Below are positions 42,494-51,471 of a DNA stretch of 64,000 bases, in pieces. This DNA is from Oscillospiraceae bacterium (GTDB lineage: Bacteria; Bacillota; Clostridia; Oscillospirales; Ruminococcaceae): the NCBI GenBank assembly GCA_902363145.1, contig CABIZB010000001.1, forward strand, positions 744,001 through 808,000. The letters run 5' to 3'. The notes beneath the pieces were generated by a model. That model was given only the letters and a program-made list of their open reading frames with translations, did no database searches and had not been told where the DNA came from. The position numbers and the translations under genes are program-made. How positions within the stretch are numbered: position 1 is the stretch's first letter; the number at the start of each line of letters is the position of its first letter.

Positions 42494-43498
42494 ATGGAAT
42501 ACACAAAGCTTGGTAAAACCGACATTGAAGTATCAAAGCTGTGCATCGGCTGCATGAGCTTCGGCAAGGCAGGCACCATGCACGACTGGACTCTGGACGA
42601 AAAGCAGAGCGAGGAGGTCATAAAGCACGCCCTTTCCCTCGGCATCAACTTTTTTGACACTGCCAACGGATATTCCGCAGGCACAAGCGAGGAATATCTC
42701 GGAAGAGCAATAAAAAATAACATTTCCCGTGACAAGGTAGTCATTGCCTCAAAGGTGTATTTCAACGAGGGCAGGCTTTCACGAAAAGCCATTATGCGTG
42801 AGATCGACGGAACTCTCTCCCGCCTCGGAACAGATTACCTCGACCTGTACATAATCCACAGATTTGACTATGATACCCCCATTGAAGAAACAATGGAAGC
42901 CCTCAATGATCTTGTAAAGGCAGGAAAAGTACGTGCTATAGGCGCTTCCGCAATGTACGGATATCAGTTTTATAATATGCAGCTTGCGGCAAGGGATAAC
43001 GGCTGGACACCGTTCTCGGCTATGGAAAATCACTACAATCTGCTTTACAAGGAGGACGAGCGTGAGCTTATCCCCATTTGCAGGCAGATGGGTGTTTCAC
43101 TCATGCCATACAGCCCTCTGGCGGCGGGACATCTTGCAAGGGCAAGCTGGGAATCAGATTCACTGAGAGGAACTACCGACCGTGTGGCACGAGGAAAATA
43201 TGACCGCATGGAGCAGCAGGATATGCTTATTGTAAAGCGTGTCAGCGAGCTTGCCGAAAAGCACAGCTGCAAAATGTCACAGATAGCCATTGCATGGCAG
43301 TGGGCAAAGGGCGTTGCTTCCCCAATAATCGGCGCAACAAAGGCGGGATATCTTGACGATGCTGTGGGCGCACTTGATGTAAAGCTCTCAGATGAAGATA
43401 TCAGCTACCTTGAAGAAATGTATGTACCTCACCCCATCGTGGGAGCTATCGACAAAAATCCTGCGCAGGGTGTTATACTATTAGATGAAAAGAAATAA
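42494..43498 (+). CDS. Aldo/keto reductase (YakC/AKR11-13-like)
   Basis: 334 aa NAD(P)H-dependent barrel enzyme reducing aldehydes or ketones. The catalytic tetrad positions are visible: Asp in FFDTANGYS, Tyr of the same loop, Lys in VVIASKVYF and His in LYIIHRFDY. The cofactor region is near SPIIGATKAGYLDD. GGAGG precedes the ATG. It lies in the TetR operon and is followed 13 nt later by an intact flavodoxin; such gene sets respond to electrophile or redox stress (inference). Confidence 0.92.
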   Translation: MEYTKLGKTDIEVSKLCIGCMSFGKAGTMHDWTLDEKQSEEVIKHALSLGINFFDTANGYSAGTSEEYLGRAIKNNISRDKVVIASKVYFNEGRLSRKAIMREIDGTLSRLGTDYLDLYIIHRFDYDTPIEETMEALNDLVKAGKVRAIGASAMYGYQFYNMQLAARDNGWTPFSAMENHYNLLYKEDERELIPICRQMGVSLMPYSPLAAGHLARASWESDSLRGTTDRVARGKYDRMEQQDMLIVKRVSELAEKHSCKMSQIAIAWQWAKGVASPIIGATKAGYLDDAVGALDVKLSDEDISYLEEMYVPHPIVGAIDKNPAQGVILLDEKK

Positions 43499-43511
43499 GG
43501 AGAAAAATATT

Positions 43512-43991
43512 ATGGCAAAGATTCTTACAGCATATTTCAGCGCAAGCGGCGTTACCGCAAAGCTGGCTCAGCGTTTCGCAAAGGCAGTGAACTCAGACCT
43601 GTTCGAGATAAAGCCTGTGAAGCCCTACACAAACGCTGACCTTAACTGGATGGACAGCAGCAGCCGAAGCAGCGTTGAGATGAAAAACAAGAGCTTCCGC
43701 CCCGAGGTTGCGGAGAAAGTGGAAAACATGGAGCAATACGACATTATTTTTGTTGCCTTCCCTATCTGGTGGTACGTTGCCCCCACTATAATCAACACAT
43801 TTCTGGAGCAGTATGACCTGACAAGCAAGGTGGTAGTGCCCATGGCAACATCGGGCGGCAGCGGAATGGGCAAAACCAACTCCGAGCTTGAGCCTTCCTG
43901 CAAGGGTGCTGTTCTCAAAGAGGGAAAGCGCTTTGCAGCAAATGCAGGTGAAGACGAGCTGAGAAAATGGGCTGAACAGTTTATAAAGTAA
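43512..43991 (+). CDS. Flavodoxin
   Basis: 159 aa. The N-terminal FMN-binding loop is TAYFSASGVTAKLAQRFAKA, then YDIIFVAFPIWWYVAPTIINTF and PMATSGGSGMGKT. A small electron carrier or flavodoxin-type reductase. ATG 43512 follows AAGGAGAAAAATATT. Last gene of the TetR-controlled group. Repeat C follows 30 nt downstream. Confidence 0.93.
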   Translation: MAKILTAYFSASGVTAKLAQRFAKAVNSDLFEIKPVKPYTNADLNWMDSSSRSSVEMKNKSFRPEVAEKVENMEQYDIIFVAFPIWWYVAPTIINTFLEQYDLTSKVVVPMATSGGSGMGKTNSELEPSCKGAVLKEGKRFAANAGEDELRKWAEQFIK

Positions 43992-44021
43992 TATCCCACA
44001 CAAAATACAGAAACCCCGTTA

Positions 44022-44179
44022 TACTAATCTTTAATCGTTCTATAGACAAAGCCGACAGATGAAATAAGACCAGTCTAGGAAAGCGACTGCAGGCGGGCTT
44101 GTCGCCCGGCAAGGGAGCTTGACGAAGAATGGGCTTATTTCAGCCGAGGATTTGTCTATAGGTTGATTGAGGATTAGTA
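44022..44179 (+). repeat. Foldback repeat C (chimera of A and B)
   Basis: 158 bp flanked by TTA on both sides (44019-44021, 44180-44182). Outer parts match repeat B (TACTAATC ends, inner CTATAGACAAA and TTTGTCTATAG). The centre matches repeat A (GCAGGCGGGCTT then CGCCCGGCAAGG). The whole folds back (GAAATAAG with CTTATTTC). Confidence 0.92.
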
Positions 44180-44228
44180 TTAATGTCCAAAAGTCGGATG
44201 TTCACGGGGTTTTTCTATTATTTTTATA

Positions 44229-45008
44229 TTATTTGTCGTTGTATTCGGAGCAAATCTTATCAAAATCAAGGCAGCCGCCGAAAATATCCAGCGCACTTCC
44301 CACAGTAAAATCAATGCGTCCTCTGCCGAGAGCTTTCAGCTTCCGGATATCTTCGTAAGAGCCGATTCCTCCCGCATATGTGGCTGTAATGCCGTCAATG
44401 CTGCCAAGAAGAGAAACGATATCGCTTTCAATGCCGTGCTGCTTGCCCTCAACGTCAACAGCATGGATAAGGAACTCATCGCAGTAGCCACGGAGCATTT
44501 CAATGCTTTCGGCTGTGACCTCGGTATCGGTAAACTTCTGCCACCTGTCGGTAACTATGTAATATTTTCCGTCACGCCTGCGGCAGGAAAGGTCAAGGAC
44601 TACCCTGTCCTTTCCCACAGCCGAGCAAAGCTTTTCGAGGCGCTCAAAGCTAATTTTTCCGTCCTTGAACACATAGGAAGTTACAATTACATGGGAAGCT
44701 CCATGGCTGATATACTCAGCCGCATTGTCCACATTCACTCCGCCGCCTATCTGCAGCCCCATTGGGTACTTTTCCAGCGCCGAAAAAGCCTGCCTGCGGT
44801 CAGCCTCGTAATATTCCGAGCCTGCGGGATTTAAAATAATGATATGTCCCCCTGATAATCCCCTGCTTTTATAAAGCTCCGCATAATATCCGCCGCCGTA
44901 TTCTGAAACGAAATTCTCATCGGCAGCGGAATTTTTATCCGCCAGGCTTCCGCCCACTATCTGCTTTACGCAGCCGTTGTGTATATCTATACATGGTCTG
45001 AATTTCAT
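44229..45008 (-). CDS. hisA: HisA-type isomerase (eukaryotic-like HIS6 form)
   Basis: 259 aa phosphoribosylformimino-AICAR-ribotide isomerase, fourth step of histidine synthesis. The catalytic Asp is in FRPCIDIHNGCVKQIVGG, and phosphate-binding loops are LQIGGGVNVDNA and TYAGGIGSYEDI. The extended form resembles the yeast-like HisA subgroup found in some Clostridia. No other his gene is in the window. The PBP gene precedes it closely, so they may be cotranscribed. Confidence 0.88.
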   Translation of the reverse strand: MKFRPCIDIHNGCVKQIVGGSLADKNSAADENFVSEYGGGYYAELYKSRGLSGGHIIILNPAGSEYYEADRRQAFSALEKYPMGLQIGGGVNVDNAAEYISHGASHVIVTSYVFKDGKISFERLEKLCSAVGKDRVVLDLSCRRRDGKYYIVTDRWQKFTDTEVTAESIEMLRGYCDEFLIHAVDVEGKQHGIESDIVSLLGSIDGITATYAGGIGSYEDIRKLKALGRGRIDFTVGSALDIFGGCLDFDKICSEYNDK

Positions 45009-45023
45009 ATTATCAGCCTTTCA

Positions 45024-46619
45024 TCAGTTATTTCCATACCGCCTCATTCTGACTGAGTCGGCTATTTCCTTGAAAACAGGGCCGCAGGTGATATTTCCCG
45101 AAATACCCTCTTCTATCATTACCGTGACAGCGTACTGCGGCTCATCGGCAGGGAAAAATCCCGTGAACCAGCAGTTGAGCTTTTCATTGCCGTATTCATC
45201 ATATGTCCACGTCTGAGCGGTGGAGGTCTTTCCACCTGCTGTGGTAAACTCGGGCACAGCCATGGAGTTTTCCTTGTAAACCGTATCTATCATATAGCTT
45301 TTCAGCTTATCGGCAGTGGAGCCTTTCATTACTCTGGTAAATCTTGGCGGAGCTGCCGCTGCCTGAACTCCGTTGATGCTGTCCGACGCACCGTGCACCA
45401 GTATCGGCTCGGGCATCTGACCGCCGTTCGCTATGGCAGCTGTCATTCGGGTTATCTGCAAGGGAGTGGCAGTGAGCTTTCCTTGACCGAAAGCAAAATT
45501 CGCCTTTTCCGCAGGGACAAGCAGCTCGGAATATGAGGTAAGATATCCCGACGATGAGGATATGCCTGCCGTAAGGCGGTTTTCCTTGCCCAAACAAAGC
45601 CTCTCCGCAAAGCTGTGAAGAAAATCCGTAGGAATATCTTGGGCAAGGCAGATGAAGTAAGGATTGCAGGACTCCACAATAGCTTTTCGCATATCAAGCT
45701 CGCCGTGTCCGCCGAAACGATGGCAGTCAAACTCCTGACCGTTTACTGTTATTGAACCGTCACAGTTATAGGTATATTCATCGGAAATACCATATTCCAG
45801 CGCTGCCCCTGCGGTAACAAGCTTGAAAACAGACCCTACGCTGTATGCGGAAAAGGCTCTGTTCACAAAGGGAGAATTAACCGAATCAAGGCTGTTTTCA
45901 GGGTGAGAGGGGTCATAGCCGGGCTTGCTCACCACAGCGCATATCTCACCTGTGGAGATGTCCATTACCACGGCTGCGCCCTTTTCCACGTTCCGCATGG
46001 CTTTTTCACAAACAGACTGCATGCCGTAGTCAATGGAAGTGCGTATGCCTGTGCGGAAGCTGTCCTCCCAGTGCATGGTCACACCCTGACCTTCAAGCAG
46101 TCCGCCGCCTGCGTCAACGCTGTAGCTCAGAGTAACGGAGCTTTTAGGCTGCCTCAGGATATCATCATAGGCACCCTCAAGCCCGCACACTCCGCCGTTT
46201 TCTCCGATATATCCGATAATGTGGGTGCAAAGACTGTTATCATAACGCTGACTTACGGGTATCACCGTAACTGAGGGAATCTTATCGCAGTCAATACCGC
46301 AGAGGAAAAGTGCATCGCCGTCAATACAGCTCTCATACTTTTCCGTGTCGGTGATATGCGGCTCAATTACCTCTCTGTTTACTGCCTTGGGATTTATGAC
46401 CGCAAGATACTTTTCACTGCGGTTAACAAGCTTGACACCGTTCCTGTCGTAAATATCGCCATAGGAACAGACCACAGTCACCTTTCTGGGAACGGAAACG
46501 TCATACCCCAGATAAAAACTGCGGTTCAGGTGGATATAAAAAAGCCTCCCCATCAGCCCCACGCCGAATATGGCAATAACGGCTGCCGTTATGATTATTC
46601 TTCTCCCGATGATCTGCAT
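45024..46619 (-). CDS. Penicillin-binding protein, class B-like transpeptidase
   Basis: 531 aa. A membrane anchor (residues 7-29) is followed by an N-terminal dimerisation region and a transpeptidase domain: SxxK motif in AYSVGSVFKLVTAG, SxN in VESCNPYF, and the third motif as GGKTSTAQT (KTS instead of the usual KTG). It cross-links peptidoglycan outside the membrane. The final segment NCWFTGFFPADEPQYAVTVMIE is typical. Resembles FtsI/SpoVD-type proteins but is short and has no PASTA domain. Confidence 0.9.
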   Translation of the reverse strand: MQIIGRRIIITAAVIAIFGVGLMGRLFYIHLNRSFYLGYDVSVPRKVTVVCSYGDIYDRNGVKLVNRSEKYLAVINPKAVNREVIEPHITDTEKYESCIDGDALFLCGIDCDKIPSVTVIPVSQRYDNSLCTHIIGYIGENGGVCGLEGAYDDILRQPKSSVTLSYSVDAGGGLLEGQGVTMHWEDSFRTGIRTSIDYGMQSVCEKAMRNVEKGAAVVMDISTGEICAVVSKPGYDPSHPENSLDSVNSPFVNRAFSAYSVGSVFKLVTAGAALEYGISDEYTYNCDGSITVNGQEFDCHRFGGHGELDMRKAIVESCNPYFICLAQDIPTDFLHSFAERLCLGKENRLTAGISSSSGYLTSYSELLVPAEKANFAFGQGKLTATPLQITRMTAAIANGGQMPEPILVHGASDSINGVQAAAAPPRFTRVMKGSTADKLKSYMIDTVYKENSMAVPEFTTAGGKTSTAQTWTYDEYGNEKLNCWFTGFFPADEPQYAVTVMIEEGISGNITCGPVFKEIADSVRMRRYGNN

Positions 46620-46677
46620 AGCTATCCCCTCCGCCGTAATTATGGGCAGGATAAGGGATCTTTATACTGTATCAGGC

Positions 46678-47967
46678 TTATTTTCTGCCCGTGCGCTTCT
46701 CCTCTTCTTCAAGGATACGGCGGCGATAGGCAAGGGCTGCCTGCTCGCTCTTGTTCTCACCGAAATGGTAATACACCCTGTCCTTGATAGGGTCGGGCAG
46801 ATACTGCTGCTTAACATAATGATTGGGATAGTCGTGGGGATATAGGTAATGCTGACCCTTGACCTGTGCGTCCTCACCATCACAGTGCTTGTTCTGGAGA
46901 TGACGTGGAAAGTCGCCGCATTCTTTGGTGCGCACGTCCTCAAGGGCGGAATTTATCGCCATATAGCCCGAATTTGACTTTGGCGCGGTGGCAAGAAGCA
47001 CCACCGCATCTCCCAGAGGAATACGTGCTTCGGGAAGCCCCAGCTGCATTGCGCTGTCAACGCAGGCTTTTACTATGGGTATCGCCTGAGGGTAGGCAAG
47101 TCCCACGTCCTCCGCCGCTATAACAAGGAGCCGCCTTGAAAGGGAGATAATGTCCCCTGCTTCGATAAGGCGTGCGGCATAATGCACCGCAGCATTTTCA
47201 TCGGAACCACGAATGGACTTTTGCAGCGCCGACAGAATATCATAATGCTGATCGCCGTCACGGTCATAGTGCATATTGCTGCGCTGAGTAAGAGATTTTG
47301 CCTCTTCAAGAGTTATCCTTGCTTCCTCGCCGTTGTTTTCCGCACCTAAAAAGCACAGCTCGCACACGCTGACAGACTTTCTCACATCGCCGCCGCAGCC
47401 ACGGGCAATATATTCGCACACGCCCTTTTCCGTCTTTATCTTAACGCCAGACTCCTGAGAGAGAAATCTGAACGCCCTTTCAACGGCAGGGACGATATCT
47501 TCTGCCGTAACTGGCTTGAACTCAAAAACGGCACTTCGGCTGAGTATGGCATTATAAACGTAGAAATATGGATTTTCGGTAGTGGAAGCTATGAGCGTTA
47601 TCTGCCCGTTCTCGATATATTCAAGCAAGGACTGCTGCTGCTTTTTGTTAAGATACTGTATCTCATCAAGGTACAGCAGAACGCCGTTCATGCCGTCAAT
47701 GGTGTCCGTATCGGCAATAACGTCCTTGATGTCGGATATTCCCGCTGAGGTTCCGTTGAGCTTGTGGAGCTTCATTCCCGAATTTTCAGCAATAATGCGG
47801 GCAACAGTGGTCTTGCCAACTCCCGAGGGACCGTAAAATATCATATTGGGGATATTTCCGCCGTCTATTATTCTCCGCAGATATTTTCCTTTATCCAGCA
47901 GATGGCGCTGTCCCACCACCTCGTCAAGAGTTTTGGGGCGTATTCTGTCTGCAAGAGGTGCGGACAT
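46678..47967 (-). CDS. rarA: RarA/MgsA replication-associated AAA+ ATPase
   Basis: 429 aa recombination factor related to clamp-loader ATPases, acting at stalled forks. Walker A is GPSGVGKTTVARII, Walker B LLYLDEIQYLNK, sensor 1 IASTTENP; the C-terminal part has GLPEARIPLGDAVVLLATAPKSN and YLYPHDYPNHYVKQQYLPD. I chose ATG 47967, 8 nt after GGAAG; two earlier starts sit too close to that site. Shares the strand with the glycosyltransferase upstream. Confidence 0.94.
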   Translation of the reverse strand: MSAPLADRIRPKTLDEVVGQRHLLDKGKYLRRIIDGGNIPNMIFYGPSGVGKTTVARIIAENSGMKLHKLNGTSAGISDIKDVIADTDTIDGMNGVLLYLDEIQYLNKKQQQSLLEYIENGQITLIASTTENPYFYVYNAILSRSAVFEFKPVTAEDIVPAVERAFRFLSQESGVKIKTEKGVCEYIARGCGGDVRKSVSVCELCFLGAENNGEEARITLEEAKSLTQRSNMHYDRDGDQHYDILSALQKSIRGSDENAAVHYAARLIEAGDIISLSRRLLVIAAEDVGLAYPQAIPIVKACVDSAMQLGLPEARIPLGDAVVLLATAPKSNSGYMAINSALEDVRTKECGDFPRHLQNKHCDGEDAQVKGQHYLYPHDYPNHYVKQQYLPDPIKDRVYYHFGENKSEQAALAYRRRILEEEEKRTGRK

Positions 47968-48103
47968 TTTCATCACTTCCTTTTATGATATTAAACGTGC
48001 CATTTATCAAGCGTATCAAGTATAATGGCAAGAGTATCCTTTCTTGCCTGCTCACATTCCTTGGGAAAATGCTTTTCACGGGGCAGGAACTTTATGCCAT
48101 GTG

Positions 48104-48844
48104 TCACTTTCTTGCGTTATAATAAAATTTATCGGCAGCCTCACGGTCTTTTCCCGTAAAAATAGCCTTGGTAAGGCTGCGGTTCTTTACAAGATACCAG
48201 TCACCGAACCGGTCAAACTTTCTGCTGGAGGTAACGATATATGACTTTTTAAGCACGCCGTATTTCTTCCCGCAGCTGTCTCCCAGCTGTTTTAAGCGTA
48301 TGGCAAAGTCCATATCCTCAACGCTTACCATGCTTTCGTCAAAGCCACCCAGCTTTTTAAAATCCTCACGATAGCACCAGAACATTCCGCCCATAAGAGC
48401 CGTCTTGTGCTTTTTCATTATTGGGATTATCTGCGTGGCGATATAAGCGGAGCTTACTATTATGCCAAGGGACATTCTGTCGAATTTTGCACGTGTTCCA
48501 CCGCCTATAAACTCACCTGATGAGAGCATTTCACGAATTTCAGTTAAGGAACCTTCGGACATACAGCTGTCGGCATCAATAAAAATAAGTATCCTGCCCT
48601 TTGCGAGGGCAGCACCCTGATTTCTTACAGAGCTTATACATCTGACAGTGTTTTCGCATGCCTCTGCGCCCATTCTGCGTGATATTGCCACTGTTTCATC
48701 GGTACAGCGATTGGCGGAAACTATTATCTGAACCGCTTCCTTATCAAAATGAGCGGAGGCTGCTCTTATTGCTTCAATACATTTGCCTATGTATTTCTCT
48801 TCGTTGTGTGCTGGAATTACTATTGAAAATATGGGAGCGTTCAT
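48104..48844 (-). CDS. Family 2 glycosyltransferase
   Basis: 246 aa, GT-A fold: IFSIVIPAHNEEKYIGKCIEAI at the start, DxD-type motif FIDADSCM, and later GGFDESMVSVEDMDFAIRLK with the ED acceptor/base motif. It probably transfers a sugar to lipid or protein at the membrane face. ATG 48844 follows GAGGACAGATC. The acceptor is unknown. Confidence 0.88.
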   Translation of the reverse strand: MNAPIFSIVIPAHNEEKYIGKCIEAIRAASAHFDKEAVQIIVSANRCTDETVAISRRMGAEACENTVRCISSVRNQGAALAKGRILIFIDADSCMSEGSLTEIREMLSSGEFIGGGTRAKFDRMSLGIIVSSAYIATQIIPIMKKHKTALMGGMFWCYREDFKKLGGFDESMVSVEDMDFAIRLKQLGDSCGKKYGVLKKSYIVTSSRKFDRFGDWYLVKNRSLTKAIFTGKDREAADKFYYNARK

Positions 48845-48897
48845 ATGATCTGTCCTCATTTCTGTATATTGTTTGTGTTACTGCGTTACTATGTCAC

Positions 48898-49455
48898 TTA
48901 TTTCCATTCCCTGAGCAGGCAGCCGTCATAATTTAAGGCATAATGATAGCCCTGCCAATCGCACAGCAATATTTCGTCCTTTGTCATCTCAAAGCAGCAT
49001 TCATTATTGCAGGAAACAAAAATGTCATGACCTGAAAAGGACCATATTTTATCAAAGTCTCTATTAAGTCCGATGATATCCATCTCGCCGTAAATTATCC
49101 AGCCGTTCTCTGCTTTGCACAGCTCAAAGGAACAGCCATAAAGCTCAATTTCCCTGCGGAGAATAATTTCAAGATCATCAAGCCGCAGCTTATATAAATA
49201 ACAGTCGCACAGAATAACGATCATATCATCTTCCAAAACGGCAGACGGCGTTCCTCCTGCGTAATTATTTGTGATAAGCAAAGCCGTCCTAGGCATATCG
49301 CCATAAACCGTAATGCTAAGACATATGCAGTCATTGGGTCGTCTGAGCTGCTCGGGATTGAGCACAATATCATATTTCCTGTTATCAACAGAGCCGAGAG
49401 TATATGTATTATCTATTTGAAGATCCACCGTATATCTGTCGCCGCAAAGTGTCAT
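48898..49455 (-). CDS. Protein of unknown function
   Basis: 185 aa, cytosolic, rich in Cys and aromatic residues, mostly beta-strand by eye. LYKLRLDDLEIILRREIELYG and NGWIIYGEMDIIGLNRDFDKIWSFSG hint at repeated beta-propeller-like strands. ATG 49455 follows GAGGT directly after the glyA terminator; a longer frame to 49596 lies inside glyA. Small beta-rich proteins of this look can be immunity proteins, but there is no toxin partner here. Confidence 0.6.
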   Translation of the reverse strand: MTLCGDRYTVDLQIDNTYTLGSVDNRKYDIVLNPEQLRRPNDCICLSITVYGDMPRTALLITNNYAGGTPSAVLEDDMIVILCDCYLYKLRLDDLEIILRREIELYGCSFELCKAENGWIIYGEMDIIGLNRDFDKIWSFSGHDIFVSCNNECCFEMTKDEILLCDWQGYHYALNYDGCLLREWK

Positions 49456-49465
49456 ATCATACCTC

Positions 49466-49501
49466 AAAAAAGAGGCAGGAGACAAACTGCCTCCTGCCTC
49501 C
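49466..49501 (-). terminator. glyA terminator
   Basis: Minus strand GAGGCAGGAG pairs with CTCCTGCCTC, followed by TTTTTT. Confidence 0.88.
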
Positions 49502-49510
49502 GAAATATTC

Positions 49511-50764
49511 TTATTCGTAAAGAGGGTGCTTCTTGCAGATCTCTGTAACGCCTGCACGGATATTTTCAACATTGCCGTCGAAATCCTTAGCTGCAAGGTA
49601 CATAAATTCTGCGATCTTCTCCATATCGGAGGTGTCCAGACCTCTTGTTGTAACTGCGGGAGTACCTACTCTTACGCCGCTTGTAACGAAGGGCTTCTGA
49701 GGGTCGTTGGGGATAGCGTTCTTGTTGACGGTGATATAAACCTCATCAAGACGGCGCTCGAATTCCTTACCGGTAAGGTCAAAGGGACGAAGGTCAACCA
49801 GCATAAGGTGATTGTCTGTACCGCCGGATACAAGGTCAAAGCCCCTGTCAAGAAGACCCTTTGCAAGAGCCTGTGCATTCTCAACGATCTTTCTGCCGTA
49901 CTCCTTGAACTCAGGCTTGAGAGCCTCGCCGAAGCATACAGCCTTACCTGCGATAACGTGCATAAGAGGTCCGCCCTGTGTACCTGGGAAGATAGCGGAA
50001 TTGATCTTCTTTGCAAGATACTCGTTATTTGTAAGGATAAGACCGCCTCTGGGGCCTCTGAGGGTCTTGTGAGTAGTTGTTGTAACGATATCGGCATAAG
50101 GAACGGGAGACTGATGCTGACCTGCTGCAACAAGACCTGCGATGTGAGCCATATCTACCATAAGATATGCGCCTACAGCTCTTGAGATCTCGGAGAGCTT
50201 TTCAAAATCAATAGCTCTGGGGTATGCGGAAGCACCTGCAACGATAAGCTTGGGCTTGCACTTGTTAGCTTCCTTGTAAAGAGCCTCATAGTCTATATAG
50301 CCCTCATCATTTGTGCCATAGGGAACAAAGTTGAAGTATTTTCCGGAAATATTTACGGGAGAACCGTGAGTAAGGTGACCGCCGTGAGCAAGGCTCATGC
50401 CCATTACAGTATCACCGGGTGTAAGGAGAGCCACATAAACAGCTGTATTTGCCTGTGCGCCCGAATGAGCCTGAACGTTTGCATACTTTGCTCCGAAAAG
50501 CTTCTTGGCTCTTTCGATAGCAATGGTCTCAACGATATCAACGTCCTCGCAGCCGCCGTAATATCTCTTTCCGGGGTAGCCCTCAGCATACTTGTTGGTA
50601 AGAACGCTGCCCATAGCAGCCATTACTGCGGGGGAAACGATGTTTTCACTGGCGATAAGCTCAAGGTTTCTCTTCTGACGTGCAAGCTCCTTTGCCATAG
50701 CGTCGCCGACTTCGGGGTCAGCCTGCTGAACAAAGCCGATAGTATCAATGATATTCTCGTACAT
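49511..50764 (-). CDS. glyA: Serine hydroxymethyltransferase
   Basis: 417 aa PLP enzyme interconverting serine and glycine with tetrahydrofolate; central to one-carbon metabolism. The PLP lysine is in [49 protein letters not shown] and [13 protein letters not shown] are diagnostic. Codon use is that of a highly expressed gene. ATG follows AAAGGAGAG. Monocistronic with its own promoter and terminator. Confidence 0.97.
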   Translation of the reverse strand: MYENIIDTIGFVQQADPEVGDAMAKELARQKRNLELIASENIVSPAVMAAMGSVLTNKYAEGYPGKRYYGGCEDVDIVETIAIERAKKLFGAKYANVQAHSGAQANTAVYVALLTPGDTVMGMSLAHGGHLTHGSPVNISGKYFNFVPYGTNDEGYIDYEALYKEANKCKPKLIVAGASAYPRAIDFEKLSEISRAVGAYLMVDMAHIAGLVAAGQHQSPVPYADIVTTTTHKTLRGPRGGLILTNNEYLAKKINSAIFPGTQGGPLMHVIAGKAVCFGEALKPEFKEYGRKIVENAQALAKGLLDRGFDLVSGGTDNHLMLVDLRPFDLTGKEFERRLDEVYITVNKNAIPNDPQKPFVTSGVRVGTPAVTTRGLDTSDMEKIAEFMYLAAKDFDGNVENIRAGVTEICKKHPLYE

Positions 50765-50836
50765 TTTTAACTCTCCTTTGAATTAAGTTTGATGCAGCAG
50801 CTCTTTTCCCGTGCCGCTGCGTATAACGATGGTACT

Positions 50837-50865
50837 ATTATACAATATTTCCGAAAAAAATGCAA
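50837..50865 (-). promoter_or_regulatory. glyA promoter
   Basis: Minus strand TTGCAT (50860-50865), 17 nt, TATAAT (50837-50842), about 70 nt before glyA. I see no glycine or folate riboswitch pattern in the short leader. Confidence 0.7.
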
Positions 50866-50904
50866 CCGTTTTTGAAAATTTTCTGATGTACCCAAAAATA
50901 AAAA

Positions 50905-50929
50905 GGACTGCACATATAACAGGCAGTCC
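50905..50929 (-). terminator. Terminator after nrdG
   Basis: GGACTGC pairs with GCAGTCC (11-nt loop); on the minus strand TTTTTATTTTT follows. Confidence 0.7.
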
Positions 50930-50934
50930 GAATA

Positions 50935-51471
50935 TTACTTTATTTTGTCACATTCAAGCTCATATATAACGATATCGCCCTTTTCAAAGGTCTTTTTCAG
51001 GTCGATTATCCTCTGGTTTTCCGAGCCTCTGAACGCAAGGCTGATGTTCTTCTTTTCCTCTACAAATTCGCCGTCAACAAGAACATCAATGTATGACAGC
51101 AGCTCATCGGTACACTCGCACCTTGCACGGCTCTCCTCTGTCAGCTCCTCAAAGGTATAGCCCGAATAGCACCAAATGTCCTTTTCGGGGAAAAGCAGCT
51201 TTACACGCTTGACCAGCGAAAGCAGCGCACGCTGATTATCAGGCTCCATAGGCTCGCCGCCCAGAAGAGTAAGTCCGTTTATATATGACGGACGGAGCAT
51301 ATCGGTAATGCTCTCCTCCGTCTCTGTGGTATAAGGCATACCATAATCAAAATCCCATGTATCGGGATTGAAGCAACCCTTGCAGTGATGGGTGCAGCCC
51401 GAGACGAAGAGCGTTACTCTTACGCCCTCGCCGTTGGCTATATCACAGTTTTTTATTTCACCGTACCTCAT
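50935..51471 (-). CDS. nrdG: Anaerobic ribonucleotide reductase activating protein
   Basis: 178 aa radical-SAM activase that generates the glycyl radical in NrdD. The iron-sulfur motif CxxxCxxC is GCTHHCKGCF and the SAM-binding GGE is LTLLGGEPM. It starts at the nrdD stop, so the two are translationally coupled, and it is followed by a terminator. Confidence 0.96.
   Translation of the reverse strand: MRYGEIKNCDIANGEGVRVTLFVSGCTHHCKGCFNPDTWDFDYGMPYTTETEESITDMLRPSYINGLTLLGGEPMEPDNQRALLSLVKRVKLLFPEKDIWCYSGYTFEELTEESRARCECTDELLSYIDVLVDGEFVEEKKNISLAFRGSENQRIIDLKKTFEKGDIVIYELECDKIK

Noticed and set aside
47991..48107. 38-codon GTG frame on the minus strand between the glycosyltransferase and rarA (FLPREKHFPKECEQARKD...).
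   Set aside because: It overlaps the glycosyltransferase stop and has no clear ribosome site or recognised family; it may be a gene fragment, but I cannot support a product.
50765..50836. Possible glycine or tetrahydrofolate riboswitch before glyA.
   Set aside because: The leader is only about 70 nt with one small hairpin; no known aptamer pattern is recognisable.
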